Assembly (NCBI GenBank): GCA_002917075.1
Contig: NTMA01000074.1
Span: forward strand, 141,810 to 205,809
Length of the DNA: 64,000 nt
Reading direction: 5' to 3'
DNA from: Hawksworthiomyces lignivorus
Lineage: Eukaryota; Ascomycota; Sordariomycetes; Ophiostomatales; Ophiostomataceae
Shown here: one piece after another, positions 1 to 11,481 of the stretch
How positions within the stretch are numbered: the first letter of the stretch is position 1
How the letters are laid out: every line of letters begins with the position of its first letter
Position numbers and translations under genes: made by a program
The notes under the pieces: model-generated
What the model saw: only the letters and a program-made list of their open reading frames with translations
Told to the model about the DNA's origin: nothing
Database searches by the model: none

Positions 1-471
1 TGATGCTAACATTGGACTGCCTGTCACACCAACGCCACTGCTAGGCTTATAGGCTCAATCTTGAAATCTCCTTCTCGCTTACCGCATCTGGTATCAACTT
101 GTGAACACAGCATATTAGACTTTTCTTGGCGTAAACGCCTCGGTGGGGGGATGTTGGAATACGTTAATAGACAGTGGAGCACAGGATTATAAGAAAGCAG
201 TCTCGGGATTTGAGTTATCAACAGTGAGAATTCGTACATATTGTCGCAAACAAGCAAAAATAACCCAAAAATTTCCTATCAGCAAAGAAACCAAAGGTAA
301 AACAACCGTAACAAACACTGGATATCATGGTCAGTCTGACTTCGAATTCCACTCCTGTCCCAGCCAAAACTTGGCTCTTCACTAGTCCTTCTTCGCACGG
401 CACAACCTAGCTCTCTTTGACGACGGGCAGATCACCGGCAGCGCGGCTGGTTCTGCCTCTTTGCCCTCTCT
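1..471. other. intergenic, window edge
   Basis: I see no gene here. Open frames on both strands are short and show no family motif. The right end is the 3' flank of the FMP52-like gene, which is read leftwards and stops at 472. Confidence 0.5.
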
Positions 472-1245
472 TTATTTCGCACTTGGGGGCCACTCGTCCC
501 GCCCCAGCCTCACGATGTCGGCAGCCTCCAGCTCCCAGTAGGCGGACGGCGCCTTGCCCTGGGATACCAGCAGCACCGCGTGGGCGGCGGCCTTTGCGAT
601 GACGTCAGCGTCCTGGGCGAAGCGGTCGTGCAGGCCGCTGGACACCATGTTGATGCCGTGGGCGAGGAGCTTGAACAGGCCGGCACCGGTATGCTCGACC
701 TCGCGGTCGCCCAGGATCAGGCCGGGGTGGAGGATGACGGCGTTCTTGAACTTGAGCTCCTTGATCGTATCCTCGACGCCGTTCTTCATCTGCGAGTAGG
801 GCAACCGGCTCGCCAGCAGCGCGCGCGTGCCGGCGCTGGACACAAACACAAACGTGTCGACGGTGCTGTCGCCGGACCCCTCCTTGGCCGCCGCCTTGGC
901 GGCGCGCGCGATCTCCACGTTGAGGTCGTGGTCGATCTTCCACTGGTTGGCGATGCCGCCGGCGGCCTTGCGCGTCGTGCCGAGGGCGGAGAAGACGACG
1001 CTCGGCGCGCTGGACAGCCCCTGCAGCGCGGGCACCCACTTGGCCGTGTCGGGCTCGACGACGGCGTCGAGCTTCGCCTTGCCCTCGACGGCGGCCTGCG
1101 CATCCGCCTGCTTGGGCGCCCGGCGCGTGATGGTGTGCACCGTGCCGTAGGCGTCGAGGCCGAGCAGGGCGGTGACGAGGTGGGCGCCGACGAGGCCCGT
1201 GGCGCCGAAGACGGCTGACACGATGGGCGCGGTCGAAGAGGCCAT
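472..1245 (-). CDS. FMP52: FMP52-like NAD(P)-binding oxidoreductase
   Basis: This is a single-exon gene of 257 residues. I start it at the ATG at 1245, because translation from there opens directly into a Rossmann fold: the glycine motif GATGLVG lies at residues 14-20. The frame stays open for about 73 codons further upstream, but that part is low-complexity and Ser/Lys-rich and looks like leader. A YSQMK segment fits the YxxxK pattern of extended short-chain dehydrogenases, and the blocks around FSALGTTRKAAGG and HPGLILGDRE match the FMP52/HTATIP2 group. In yeast FMP52 is a mitochondrial outer-membrane-associated protein whose substrate is unknown; location here is inferred from family. Length is close to the usual 230-260 residues. 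No introns are needed. Confidence 0.88.
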   Translation of the reverse strand: MASSTAPIVSAVFGATGLVGAHLVTALLGLDAYGTVHTITRRAPKQADAQAAVEGKAKLDAVVEPDTAKWVPALQGLSSAPSVVFSALGTTRKAAGGIANQWKIDHDLNVEIARAAKAAAKEGSGDSTVDTFVFVSSAGTRALLASRLPYSQMKNGVEDTIKELKFKNAVILHPGLILGDREVEHTGAGLFKLLAHGINMVSSGLHDRFAQDADVIAKAAAHAVLLVSQGKAPSAYWELEAADIVRLGRDEWPPSAK

Positions 1246-2697
1246 GTCTGCGGCTGCTGACGATGCGCGTGTGCTGCTGTTCGTTCGCGACGTGTTTTTT
1301 GGGTCCCTAATTTCTTCTTTTTTTTTTCCCCCCTTTAGTTTTGCTTGGCTCTCAATTGGCTCCGCTTTTCGATGGGAAGCAGATGGTTGCGACTCTTGAG
1401 AAGAAAGATGGCGGAATTGTTGCTCTCGTACAAAACGAGTTTGTTCGTCAATCGAAAGGTTCAAAAATCTGACTGGGTTGCTCGGTGGGCACGACGACGA
1501 GCATTAAAGACAAAACCGTTTGCCACCTTTCTCTACAATATATACGTTGCCTCGGTAGGGAAGAGATCTCTCGGACACATTTCCTGTCATGAATAATCTA
1601 TCCGAGCTCTAAAAAAGGGAGCTATCATATGATTCTATGGGAGCTAGAAGAGACTTCTATCAATTGCTTTTTACGAAAGCATGCTGGCGTCATCAGAGTA
1701 CGAGGGCGGGCTGTGATAAGTATCCGGCACCCCAGGCACATTTCCACAGGCGGTCGCACGTCGCTTCATTATCACGGAAGGTCGCGTGCTGCAATGCACG
1801 AGTACGTGCTATGGTACGTAGTGCAGCTGCTTGCCTAAAGCCTACGAATGAAGGAGAATGGGTAACGGATGGCACGGGCTGGAATGAGATGGGTACAGAG
1901 AGAGAGAAAGCTATTACAAAAAGCTACACATACAAATTGACTCCACCTGACAGAGTATGTGCATGCGTATTCGCATTCATCTTCAAGAATATGCCATTGA
2001 CAAAATTAGAAAGGTAGCTAAATTAGTGGGGCTCGGTTGCTGTCTGAGTTCTAGGCTCGGTTGCGCTAATTTCAGTCTTTCCGCCCGGAACCGTCGACAT
2101 AGGGGGTGCATGGAGCAGGCATACCCATCTATTAATGCATGATTTGATGCCAAGAATCAATTATAGACGACGTAGACCGAGAACTACAAGAAGATGGCAC
2201 TACTACAACAAAAAGGTCCTGACTTCGAGCTTCCTAGCCAAGTGTATGTTCATTTGTTGAATTTGGGGACATCTTCACGAAAAGGACTGTACGTGATGTG
2301 GAGGTCCTGAGCTTTACCTTCTAATCATCATCTGTCAAGCTGTCGAGCTTAGCCACGAAGAGTTGAACTGAATCGCAACGACTTCAAAATCAACAGCACT
2401 GTACGTTTAAAACTGGCCAACAGTGAGGTCATAAGTGTGCCGCTGTCTCAGTCTGTTTTATATCTGTCAACCTGTTTGTGGTAGACAGCGGTAGTTCTAT
2501 TGCCATGTATGCGAAGTGAATGCTTCGTACTTCCTCGCAAGTTGTGAAGAAGCCAAGTCATGTTGACTTGCATAGCTTTGGGTCAACTAGGCACATGGAT
2601 TTCAGGGCAAGCTGTTTCTCTGGCTCAAAACGCCAATTCTCATTGGAATCATCCTAGTGCTCAGCCAACTACGTAGCCCACATTTAGTAGTTCACAA
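1246..2697. other. intergenic, 5' flank of FMP52-like gene and 3' flank of HET gene
   Basis: No gene is visible. A T-rich patch at about 1316-1335 and a TATA-like stretch near 1537-1545 lie upstream of the FMP52-like start and could be promoter parts. Short frames between 1629 and 2142 have no recognisable motif. Confidence 0.4.
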
Positions 2698-5493
2698 CTA
2701 TGAAATGTAAATATCTCGACTGTCTGCGGCCTCTAGCCAGGTTTCGTTTCCAACCAATGCCATTCCAACCCGGCGGTAGTGTTTAGCACAAGCCCTAGCC
2801 TCAGCCCCGGTCCCGATCCCGATCCCAGTCCCGGTCTTGTTATCATCAATTGGCTCCACAAGCATTGCCCAAAACACTGATGTTCCTTTGCCGTCATACT
2901 TGCATCGAGCAACTGGTTCTATGTTCTCCTGGATTTACTACTTAGCAACACTTTGTCTGAAACGTTGGAATAACGAAGAGTCTTGAAAAGTGTATGTCTA
3001 CTCACCTGTGGTTCCTTCCAAAGAGAGGGCGGCGGTGTATAAAATCCCATCGGCCTGAACTGGCCCCCCTCGGCTGCTCCCAGCACGGTGTACCGCCGAG
3101 ATTCTTGCTGTTCCTTGAGTTCTTGCAACTTGCTGTAGACTGCCACGGCGCCATTTAGTCCAGGTTTGTCGGTATCCATGAACAATATCTTTTGAGAAAT
3201 GTCCTCTCCATGCCAGGCTACAATTCCGCCTTCTGGAAGAAACGGGTCGAGCGCGAACCTTGGTGACTCAACCATTGGAACAGCATATATCTCCCTGCCA
3301 TTCATGTCTTGTTTCTCTATTTCGATGTGCTCGTCAAAGGCAGCAAGGCCAACAGCGGTAATATGATCTGTAGTTGAATTCGAAGAGTCTTCAGACAAGA
3401 TCCAATGGACAGGCATCTGAGATGTGCGTTTTCTCCTCTCCGCAAGAAATACAGCTTCTGGCGACCATAACCCCTGTTCCACCAGCTCTGTTTGAGACTC
3501 GAGATCTTTCTCTTTCAGAAGCCGTACTGTCACCGTCTTCAGCCGCCCCCTTATACTCAGCACCGTATTGCCTTCTCCGCCAACTTGGCTGCTTGCAACC
3601 AGATCGATGCACGGATAGAAAAACTGCCAGTGTGATCTCCAAAAGGTTTTCGCTCCGGCGATCGCCGCCCAACTCCAGGATGGCGCCCCGGCTACTCCTT
3701 TGCCCTTCAAACCTGGCACGAACTCTCCAACCATCCAACACAACATAATCGCCGTATCTTCTCCCCCGAACCACATACCAAACGCATGCCTCTGGTCCTT
3801 TCTATCCATCGTCCTTCCAATCTCATTCGCAATTCCTGCCACGGCGAGCAGCCTGTCCGTTTCCCGTGAAAGGTGAGTTTCGGAATACCTCTGCATTAAA
3901 TGCTCCCACTCTCTCTTCTCATGCATGTCGAAATACTTCCCCCGCTCGTTGTGTTCACTCGTGCAGCACTTCCACAAGAATCCCTCTCGCGTGCAGAAGA
4001 TCACTCGCCGCGAAAGATACCATTCTTGACAAGCCCACGCGCGGTGGCCAAGAGGGCTGAAATACGGCTCAGAAGTACGAGAAACTGGAACAGGAGCGAA
4101 GCACGTTCTAAATCGATTACCGCTTTCGCCCAGCTGCATAATAATCTTCACAGGACGCAGCGGTGCACGATCTGCGAGGAAACAGCCTTCGGTGGAGTCT
4201 TGGGCATCAGAAGCGGCGATGGTGAGTGCAGCACGGGAATAGATGAACCCCATCTTGGCAGATTCGGAGAGCCAGTCTTCTGTCGAATCTTGAATGATAC
4301 AGAGGCAATCAATCCAGAGATAGCGGACAGAGAGCTGGCGAGTGATATGGATTGCTTCACGGAAAGTTTTGGGGAAGGAAGAGAGAGACATGCCAGCCGT
4401 GATATGGGACTGGAGGCTGGAGCTAGTTGTTGTAGGGGGATGCCTAGAAGAGGGACCCCAGCAGTGGCTGAGAGCGACATAGGGCGCCTTGTTAGAGAGT
4501 ATGTCTCGAGTGTCCACGAGTTTGACTATGTCGGCGTCTGCGCCGCCGACGTCAAGAACACGGGTCGGCAACTCGGTGTCACCAAGATCATCGCTGGTCC
4601 AGTTGCCGTCGATCAGCTCCTCAGAGAGTGAGACAGAACACTGGCGGTGGTCTACCAGGCACGTAGATAGCCAGCTTTGGAAGAGCTCAAACGTCTGCCA
4701 AGAATCATTTTTGCTCAGAGGCTTGCGCCAAGTCACGTCGGAATTGGCACGCACGTCCTCACACCGCTGGGACTGCGGTTTCAGGAAACGGCGCATGGGA
4801 TCGATCTTTTCCGGCAATGGTTCTGCAATGATGGGTGCAACAGGTCGTTAGCATCGTCGCTGGTACTCTATGATAGGTCTGGGCGATGTCTGAGCAATAC
4901 TTGCTAGTCAACATACCTAGCCAGACGGCCAGAGTTACTTGCGCCGGCCGCCGGTGGAACTCGAAAGAAAATGAGACTTCGCAAATCTCCTCCGCCACAT
5001 TGACATGACCAAAGGCGTCTACGGGGTCGAGGTTGGGCGTCAGATCTGCAATGGCCCTTTGTAAGAAGTCTGTAAAAAGTTTCTCATATGTTTTCAGAGG
5101 CTTTAAGGGGTATTTGTTTTCAGGGTCCAAGTCATCTAAGTATATTGCTGGCGCTTCTGCAACGAGATTGCAGAGTTGACAATGTCGAAAAGCACCATCA
5201 GAGAGCAGCTCTGCAATATTCTTCCATTTCATAGAGCGACGAGGAGCGCGGGTCTGAATATGTTCAATTAGGCCAAAGCAGTCATCGCACAGGTGAGGCG
5301 GTTCATTGACTTTAAACATGATTCGAAATTCTGGTTTGGTAGAATCTTCGAGATCAGAATCGCCATCGCCGCCTTGACTTGCAAGCTGTCCAGTTGACAG
5401 CCTTTTCCTTTCAGAATCGGGATACTGCTCTTCCTTCTCATGCTGCGGCTCGATGTCCCCAGAAGAGCCTTTGGCGGCTGACTGGCCCTCCAT
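2698..5493 (-). CDS. HET-domain (heterokaryon incompatibility) protein
   Basis: I build three exons: 5493-4917, 4822-3006 and 2928-2698, giving 874 residues. Intron 1 has a GTATGT donor, a TGCTAAC branch and a TTGCAG acceptor. Intron 2 has a GTGAGT donor at 3005 and a CCAG acceptor at 2929. The N-terminal part carries two CxxC pairs (LCDDC and HCQLC), a common cysteine module in these proteins, followed by the CLVDHRQC signature. The HET domain follows: PYVALSHCWG at residues 306-315, LWIDCLCIIQ at 361-370 and SRAALTIAAS at 388-397. The last exon encodes YRRVGMALV..W, a typical end of long HET proteins. HET proteins trigger cell death on non-self fusion in fungi; whether this one is a true incompatibility gene cannot be told from sequence. 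A Gly-Thr-Ile hexanucleotide repeat lies in exon 3. Confidence 0.85.
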
Positions 5494-6263
5494 AGTTAAT
5501 TGATGTGCAGTGCAATCGGCCAGGAGACGATACGAGGGACTGATGTTGAGTTATGGAAGCAAAAATATCTAAAATGGCAAGAGTCGCGGGGCTCGAGCCA
5601 TTTCGTGCCCTTATATTTATTTGAAGTCCTGTCACGCCTGGCAATTGAGGGTGCTTCACTTCGAAACTGGGCCAATCATTGGTATATTTCTCAGCCGCGG
5701 CCTGTGGCTTGAATCGTCAAGAGCCTATCCGACGCCGTAGCTAGGGGCACACATTTTTGATGGGGCAATCTGCAGAGCTTATTTCGGTTGCGCCTACGGA
5801 GCAATATGAAATAAGAGCTGAGTGACTGTGAATTTCCTGATGAAACGAGATAATTGCCTCCAAGTGGTTCACCAGCATACGAAGCGCGCGGCAAGGGAAG
5901 TCCTCATCACACGTAAAGGGATAACGCACCGCACAGGTGAGATCGTCCTACAACTGCTTTTCTGTAGTTTTCCCTAAGTATTGGTATAAGGCAGTCCATG
6001 GAATCTTCGGTATAGCTTCATTGTGTAACTCACACTTTTGAATCTCCCAAAAAATTCTCTCGCCTGCTCTGCTTTGGCTTCTTTTCTTCAGGTGGTTTGC
6101 TGTCGATTTCCCACGAAAGGAAGGCAAAACCCGCATGTAATTGGACAGCTCTGCATACACAAATATATTCGAATTCAGATACAATCCGAGTCTCGCTCGA
6201 AGCGGCCTCATATTTATCCCTCTCTCAAAACACCATGAACTGTGTCATCTCTGAAGCTTTACT
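5494..6263. promoter_or_regulatory. divergent promoter region, HET gene / hydrolase
   Basis: This 770-base spacer separates two genes read away from each other, so it should hold both promoters. I see no decisive motif and no gene. Short frames on both strands have no family features. Confidence 0.4.
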
Positions 6264-7085
6264 ATGGCTGCTGTAGACATCCCCTTCATCGCCGTTCGGC
6301 CCTCGGCGCCGCACACCCACACCGTTGTCTTCTTGCACGGCCGCGGCGACAATGTGCGCAACTTCTCCGCCTCCCTGGCATACTCGCGCGACTCGGCCGG
6401 CCGCACCCTCGCCGACGCGCTCCCCTCCTTCCGCTGGGTCTTCCCGCAGGCTCCGCTGCGCAAGTGCGCCAGCCTGCCCGACGTGCTGCGGCAGTGGTTC
6501 GACGTCTGGGACGTGCGGGATTTTGCCGCGCGCGAGGAGCTGCAGGCCGTCGGGCTCCGCGAGGTCGTACCAGTAATCCGCGGTATCCTGGCCGACGAGG
6601 CGGCGCAGCTGGGCGGGCGCTGGGACCGCGTGGTGCTGGCGGGCATCAGCATGGGCGGCGCGACGAGCGCGCACACGCTCTTCAACCTGGACGTTCCGGC
6701 TGCAGGAGACAGGGCGAGCGGAGGACTCGCCGCATTTATCGGCTTCTCCTGCCGGTGTCTGTTTCAGGGCCGGACGCTCGCCGAGATGCGGGATGTTCTC
6801 GGCCTCGATGGCGTGCCGGATCACGATGGCGTCCTGCGCAACACACCGATGCTGCTTGAGCACTGCGCTGACGACCCGCTGGTCCTGGTCCAGAACGGCA
6901 GGGGTCTACGAGACACGCTGCGCGGATTCGGCGCACAGGTGGAGTGGAAGGAGTATCCGAGTGGCGGACATTGGTTCAACTCGCCGGACGGCATGGACGA
7001 CGTAATCAATTTTCTAAACCGGCACGTTCTAAAGAAGGACAGTACTGAAGATACAGCACCGCCAGAGGCTATGGAGCTGTCTTAG
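6264..7085 (+). CDS. acyl-protein thioesterase / carboxylesterase-like alpha/beta hydrolase
   Basis: This is an intronless 273-residue protein starting at the ATG at 6264. It has the features of the phospholipase/carboxylesterase family: an oxyanion-hole stretch VVFLHGRGDN at residues 21-30, the nucleophile elbow GISMGG with Ser129, a likely acid Asp204 in CADDP, and His236 in SGGHW. Family members depalmitoylate proteins or cleave lysophospholipids in the cytosol. The substrate is not fixed by sequence. At 273 residues it is longer than APT1-type enzymes (about 230), with an inserted segment around residues 140-175 and a short acidic tail, so it is a divergent fungal relative rather than a strict APT1 orthologue. 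It is transcribed away from the HET gene. Confidence 0.85.
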   Translation: MAAVDIPFIAVRPSAPHTHTVVFLHGRGDNVRNFSASLAYSRDSAGRTLADALPSFRWVFPQAPLRKCASLPDVLRQWFDVWDVRDFAAREELQAVGLREVVPVIRGILADEAAQLGGRWDRVVLAGISMGGATSAHTLFNLDVPAAGDRASGGLAAFIGFSCRCLFQGRTLAEMRDVLGLDGVPDHDGVLRNTPMLLEHCADDPLVLVQNGRGLRDTLRGFGAQVEWKEYPSGGHWFNSPDGMDDVINFLNRHVLKKDSTEDTAPPEAMELS

Positions 7086-7572
7086 AAGCCTGTGCATTAA
7101 AGGGAGTTTAAGCAGTCATAGTATGCACCTTTGTCTACATATGAATATATATCACCAACTTCAAGGCTGGCATTGCAGGGTTTAAGAGGGAAACAAATAG
7201 ACGCTAATACTCCGCAAGAAAAAAAAAAAAGGAGAAGAAGAAAGACAAGAAGGCGAAGGTCAGTTGATGTTGAGAATGGAAAGAAAATGTACACACAGGA
7301 TGCGTGTTGACGACATAAAAGCTGTCTTAAAGAGAAAGCTGTCTGGGAAGAGCAAAAGCTACTAGGGTGGGGTTCAATGCGATTTGGAGGCTGGGCGGGT
7401 TTGCGTCAACCCATAAGCTGCCTGCTGCCTTTGAGCCTCCCGCTGTTAGCGTGCCGCTTCGCATTCGTACTACGAGTGAGAGAGCTCTTTAATCTCCTGT
7501 CCACTTCTTTTTCTTAAACATTCTGCTTGCTGCTGCTCTCCTTCTTGAGACAGCGACAGCTTCATTACCAAA
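7086..7572. other. intergenic, hydrolase 3' flank and RING-gene promoter
   Basis: No gene is seen. A 12-base A run lies near 7219 and a CT-rich patch just before 7560 probably marks the leader of the RING gene. Confidence 0.4.
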
Positions 7573-8317
7573 ATGTCAACACAGTACGAAGGTAAGCTGT
7601 GTCTTCCCTCCCCTTTACCCCGCCTATCGGGAACTAGAGTTCTCTGTTCCGAGTATGGCGAGACCGCACTCTGATATGGGAGCTACGGCATTTCGGCGCT
7701 CGTCTCACTAACTCTAAGTCGCAGTTGAGCACAACATCAAGGCACCGGCATCGGCCTCGGGCCGCCGCCGCCGCCAGATCGACATGTCTACCTTCACGGC
7801 GCACCTGAACAACGTGTCTACGGCGCAGGGCTCTGGCGGGCTCCCCGACGGCCACAACAACCCCCACGCGACCCCGACGCCGGTCGACGTCGCCGCCGTC
7901 TTCCGCCTCCTGCAGGACCAGCTGCTCACGCTGCTGCCAGACGCGCCCACGGCGGACAACCGGGCGCTGCTCGAGCAGCTGGCCAGCCAGCTCGAGCAGC
8001 AGATCGCCGACCCGCCGCGGGAGATCCAGGGCGTGTCGCAGGCCTACCTGGACGCGCTCGACCGCGTGCCGCGGCGGCGCCTCGGCAGCGACGAGGCCTG
8101 CCCCATCTGCGTCGAGCGCTACCTGGACGACCCCTACGCGCTGGTGGTAGAGCTGCCGTGCCACGCGAGCCACCGCTTCGACCTGGAGTGCGTGGGGCCG
8201 TGGCTGATGGCCAAGGGCAGCTGCCCGCTGTGCCGGATGGACCTGACCAAGAAGAAGACGGTGGTCGTGGCGGCGGACGACGAAGAAGAAGAAGACGATG
8301 GCGGCATGTTCGGTTGA
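7573..8317 (+). CDS. small RING-H2-like zinc finger protein
   Basis: There are two exons, 7573-7591 and 7725-8317, giving 203 residues. The first exon encodes only MSTQYE plus one base; the intron has a GTAAGC donor, a CACTAAC branch and a CGCAG acceptor. The RING lies near the C-terminus: C132, C135, C152, H156, D159, C162, C173, C176. The position normally filled by the second His of a C3H2C3 RING is an Asp here (HRFDLEC). Such proteins are usually E3 ubiquitin ligases or partners; the target is unknown. The N-terminal half contains a possible helical stretch (about residues 60-105) and the C-terminus is an acidic tail after TKKK. It has no membrane segment. Confidence 0.82.
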
Positions 8318-8333
8318 GGGATAGAAGGCGCCC

Positions 8334-8358
8334 GGGGGGGGAGGGGGGGGAGGGGGGG
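8334..8358 (+). repeat. three long G runs just after the RING gene stop
   Basis: Runs of 8, 8 and 7 G separated by single A lie 17 bases past the stop codon, in the likely 3' UTR. Such a tract can fold into a G-quadruplex in the transcript. Confidence 0.7.
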
Positions 8359-11300
8359 AAGGCAATGAGTCAAAGTGGAGACATTACAGGATGGAGAGAG
8401 AGGAGACGACCCATAACACAGCAAGACGAAGAGACGAACGTGAGCGTACGAGCGCGAAAGAGATATAGGCTGGTTGCGAACCAGGAGGGTGGGCTTTACT
8501 TTTTTGACAAATGCATGGCTATGTGGAGTGTGCTGGCGTTTTTTTGACTTTTGGGAATATAAAGATCAAATCGCAAAAACATGGCGAATGCTCGCAAAGC
8601 GGCGGAATACTGGCTCTCTGCCTATGTACGTGTATGGTGCCTTGGGTCTACTTCTCCCTTGTCAATGATTTTGTCGCAATGTTTTGTCGACGGAGTATGG
8701 GGTAGGCACACCACTGCTTCACGCAGCGCTTGTGAAAAGCTGTGCATGGGTCCTCCGTATTCCGTACACGTATTATTATTACGCTGCCCCCATTCAATAT
8801 AACGCTCCACGTTAGATCCTCTTTGGTGGAATCCCTTTACAATTCCGGGGTGCCATCCTTTCCACGCCATTGCGATCACCCCTGTCGCCTTCTGGAACGC
8901 TTCTTCCCGCCTGGGCAGTTTCCCGCGATTTGACACGCGACGGATTCCTCCCACTCGTCACATGTAATGCTCAAGTCATCCAACATACAAACAAGCATAC
9001 GCAGGCCAGACGAATCTGAGCCTCGTTCATCATGCAGAGTCTCCGTCAATAAAAACGTCTCCTTGCCGCTCATGCGTCGTTCTATTTGTTTTAGATGACT
9101 TGCAGTATAGTAGAGGATATACTATGATAATGCCCCTTTTATCTGCCCTTCTTTACCCTTATATACGGAAAAACAACGAAAGCAAAATTAGGAATGTGAA
9201 AAAAAGAAAAGAAAATGCAGTGAAGGAAGCATTAGAGGAAATATAACAAGAAGCACCGAAGTTAACCCATTGGAGTTAATAGAGGGGGATTCGTTTGCGT
9301 GGGGGCCCTTGATTCCAGCAGAGGACCCGTTGCTATTCTTATCAATAATCTTTGTGATGCTCACTTATACTCATCTCATATGGTCTTCGTTTCTTATCCA
9401 AGCCTGTCAAGGTACTCTACCGACGATGAGAAACAATACCGTAGTAAACGAGAGACAGATCCTGACGTCATGATAGTATGATCAGAAGAAACATATCTCT
9501 TCTGGCTTCTCTCAGCTAGAGATTTTCCACGCAGACAGGAGGCAGTTGTACATAGTACCGCTCGTTTGCGGCAGATGTTTTAAGGGGAGAAATCTGACAG
9601 AGCTTTGAGAGATGAATCACAAGTCGCACACAGCAACATCAGACCCGCAGAAGCCTTCTACGCAGGCTGCCAAATAACGCTTCGGAAGAAAACCCGGTTG
9701 GAGTCTAGGCGATGGGCATGTCCCAGCTGAAGCGCTGCCCAAGCTCTGCATGGAACGAGAGAGAGCGATTTCTTACACCGGGGGAGTGCTTCCGTTGCTT
9801 ACGGGAGAAAAGATGGGATGTCAAAGCAGGTCAGAGTTCTGATGATGCTAAATAGATTCGGAGATGTGACCTGCAGAAGCGTCTGGCTCGAGGGCCTGCT
9901 TTTCTGTGCAAGTTTGCAATACACATGCTTACGATAGATGCTAGCAAGATTGAACGAAAGGAAATCTTCGTGTCTGATACCCCCTACCGTCGACGAGCAT
10001 AGTCCAAATTCAGACAAGTGAGATAAAAATATACACCACCATTGAGGAGATTCCTCAGCCTGCTCGCCTTGGTACCGTATCACCCGGCAGGGGGTTTATT
10101 GCCAATGGAATGTCGCTGGCGATCGGCGGGCTCGTGGTAATCACAATGGGAACGTCATTAAAGATGGTAAATGAATTTGGCCGTTATATGCAGACCAGTA
10201 AGATTTGTGGAGTGAGTAATTAGCTGCAGCCACTTTAATCTTAGATGCGCTTGTAAGCGTTCCCTGCTTCAGACGCACACAGTTGATGAGGTCGCATCGA
10301 ATTTTATTTTACGAAGCCCTGAATGAGCAGAGCCAGGGGCAAAAAAACACCTTAGCTCCTGCCGGGTTAGGTAGTATAGTGCCATAATTTGGCTGAAACA
10401 GCAGGACATCTAGAAGAAGATGCATACAGCTCCAGCGTCGCAGTTGCAACAGCTTTGGAGATTGGCTGTGGCAAAATACTGAGACGAAGCTCTCCGGCAC
10501 TGGTGCGGAGCATCAGCATGAAGTCCACGTGAAGTTGACACGACCATACAGCGTAGACCGTGTAACCTTCTGGAAGAATAACCAAATCTGTATGGAGAAC
10601 GTCGTAACGTGCGTTGATGATAGCAAGGTAGTCAATGAAACACCCCTTGCCGACGAGCGCAGGCCTTTTGATGGCAAGGCATGAGAAACAAGAATGTCCC
10701 TAAACTTTTAAAAAAAATTAGCCACCTGTATCCGGAAAGCGGAAGATGCCGCCGTCGGGCTGTGCAGACGAGAACAAAGAATGTGCAGCATAGTCCGACG
10801 TATATTCCAGGCACATGCTTGCAAAACACATCTATATTACGGAAAGCCTCGCTACTGCCAAACGGCACCAGAGGGATATGCGCTAAGAGACACTGGGCAG
10901 AACTAGAAACATGCTGGGAATTGGGCTTTGCCTAGGCTTTTGTAGTGCGGGCAGTCCGGGAACCAGCTGCCTTGTTGCAGCGCATCCCGGGATAAGGGAA
11001 CGCGAGGCCAAATATAGCACTTTAAGGGGGTGGATGCAGGAAATGGGGTTAGCTTATTACGCTACATATCGTGTAGCGTGGAATGTTTGGACGGTGATTG
11101 TGCCTTGAGAAGACCTAACGGAGTCCCCGAATGCTCTCCACTTTCGTATGTATATCTTGTTTTCGAATCTTCTATTGCTCCATTACGGTTGACGACTCCT
11201 CGCTAAGTTTCTTCTGTGGTATCAACAGTCTTGATCCAACAGCCTTAGCGGTTGTAGATGGTATTCCGCTCATCGTAGGGACGGAGAAGGAACCCGGTTT

Positions 11301-11458
11301 GAGACAACCTGCATGTTTGCAGATGTGTTTTAAACACTAGCTCTCAGCCACGTGTGAACGCCGAGCAGCTTGCAGAAACTGAAATCCTACGCGGCGAAAG
11401 TGATGCAGTTAGTTGACGCACGACGAAAGAGGACACGAGGACACCAGATGGACAATTT

Positions 11459-11481
11459 AAAAAAAAAAAAAAAAAAAAAAA
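11459..11481 (+). repeat. poly-A tract, 23 bases
   Basis: Uninterrupted run of A inside the gene-poor spacer. No target-site duplication or retroposon body is apparent upstream. Confidence 0.9.

Noticed and set aside
8622..8954. 110-codon minus-strand frame in the gene-poor spacer
   Set aside because: No recognisable motif, no promoter context, and it lies in sequence with similar frames on the other strand.
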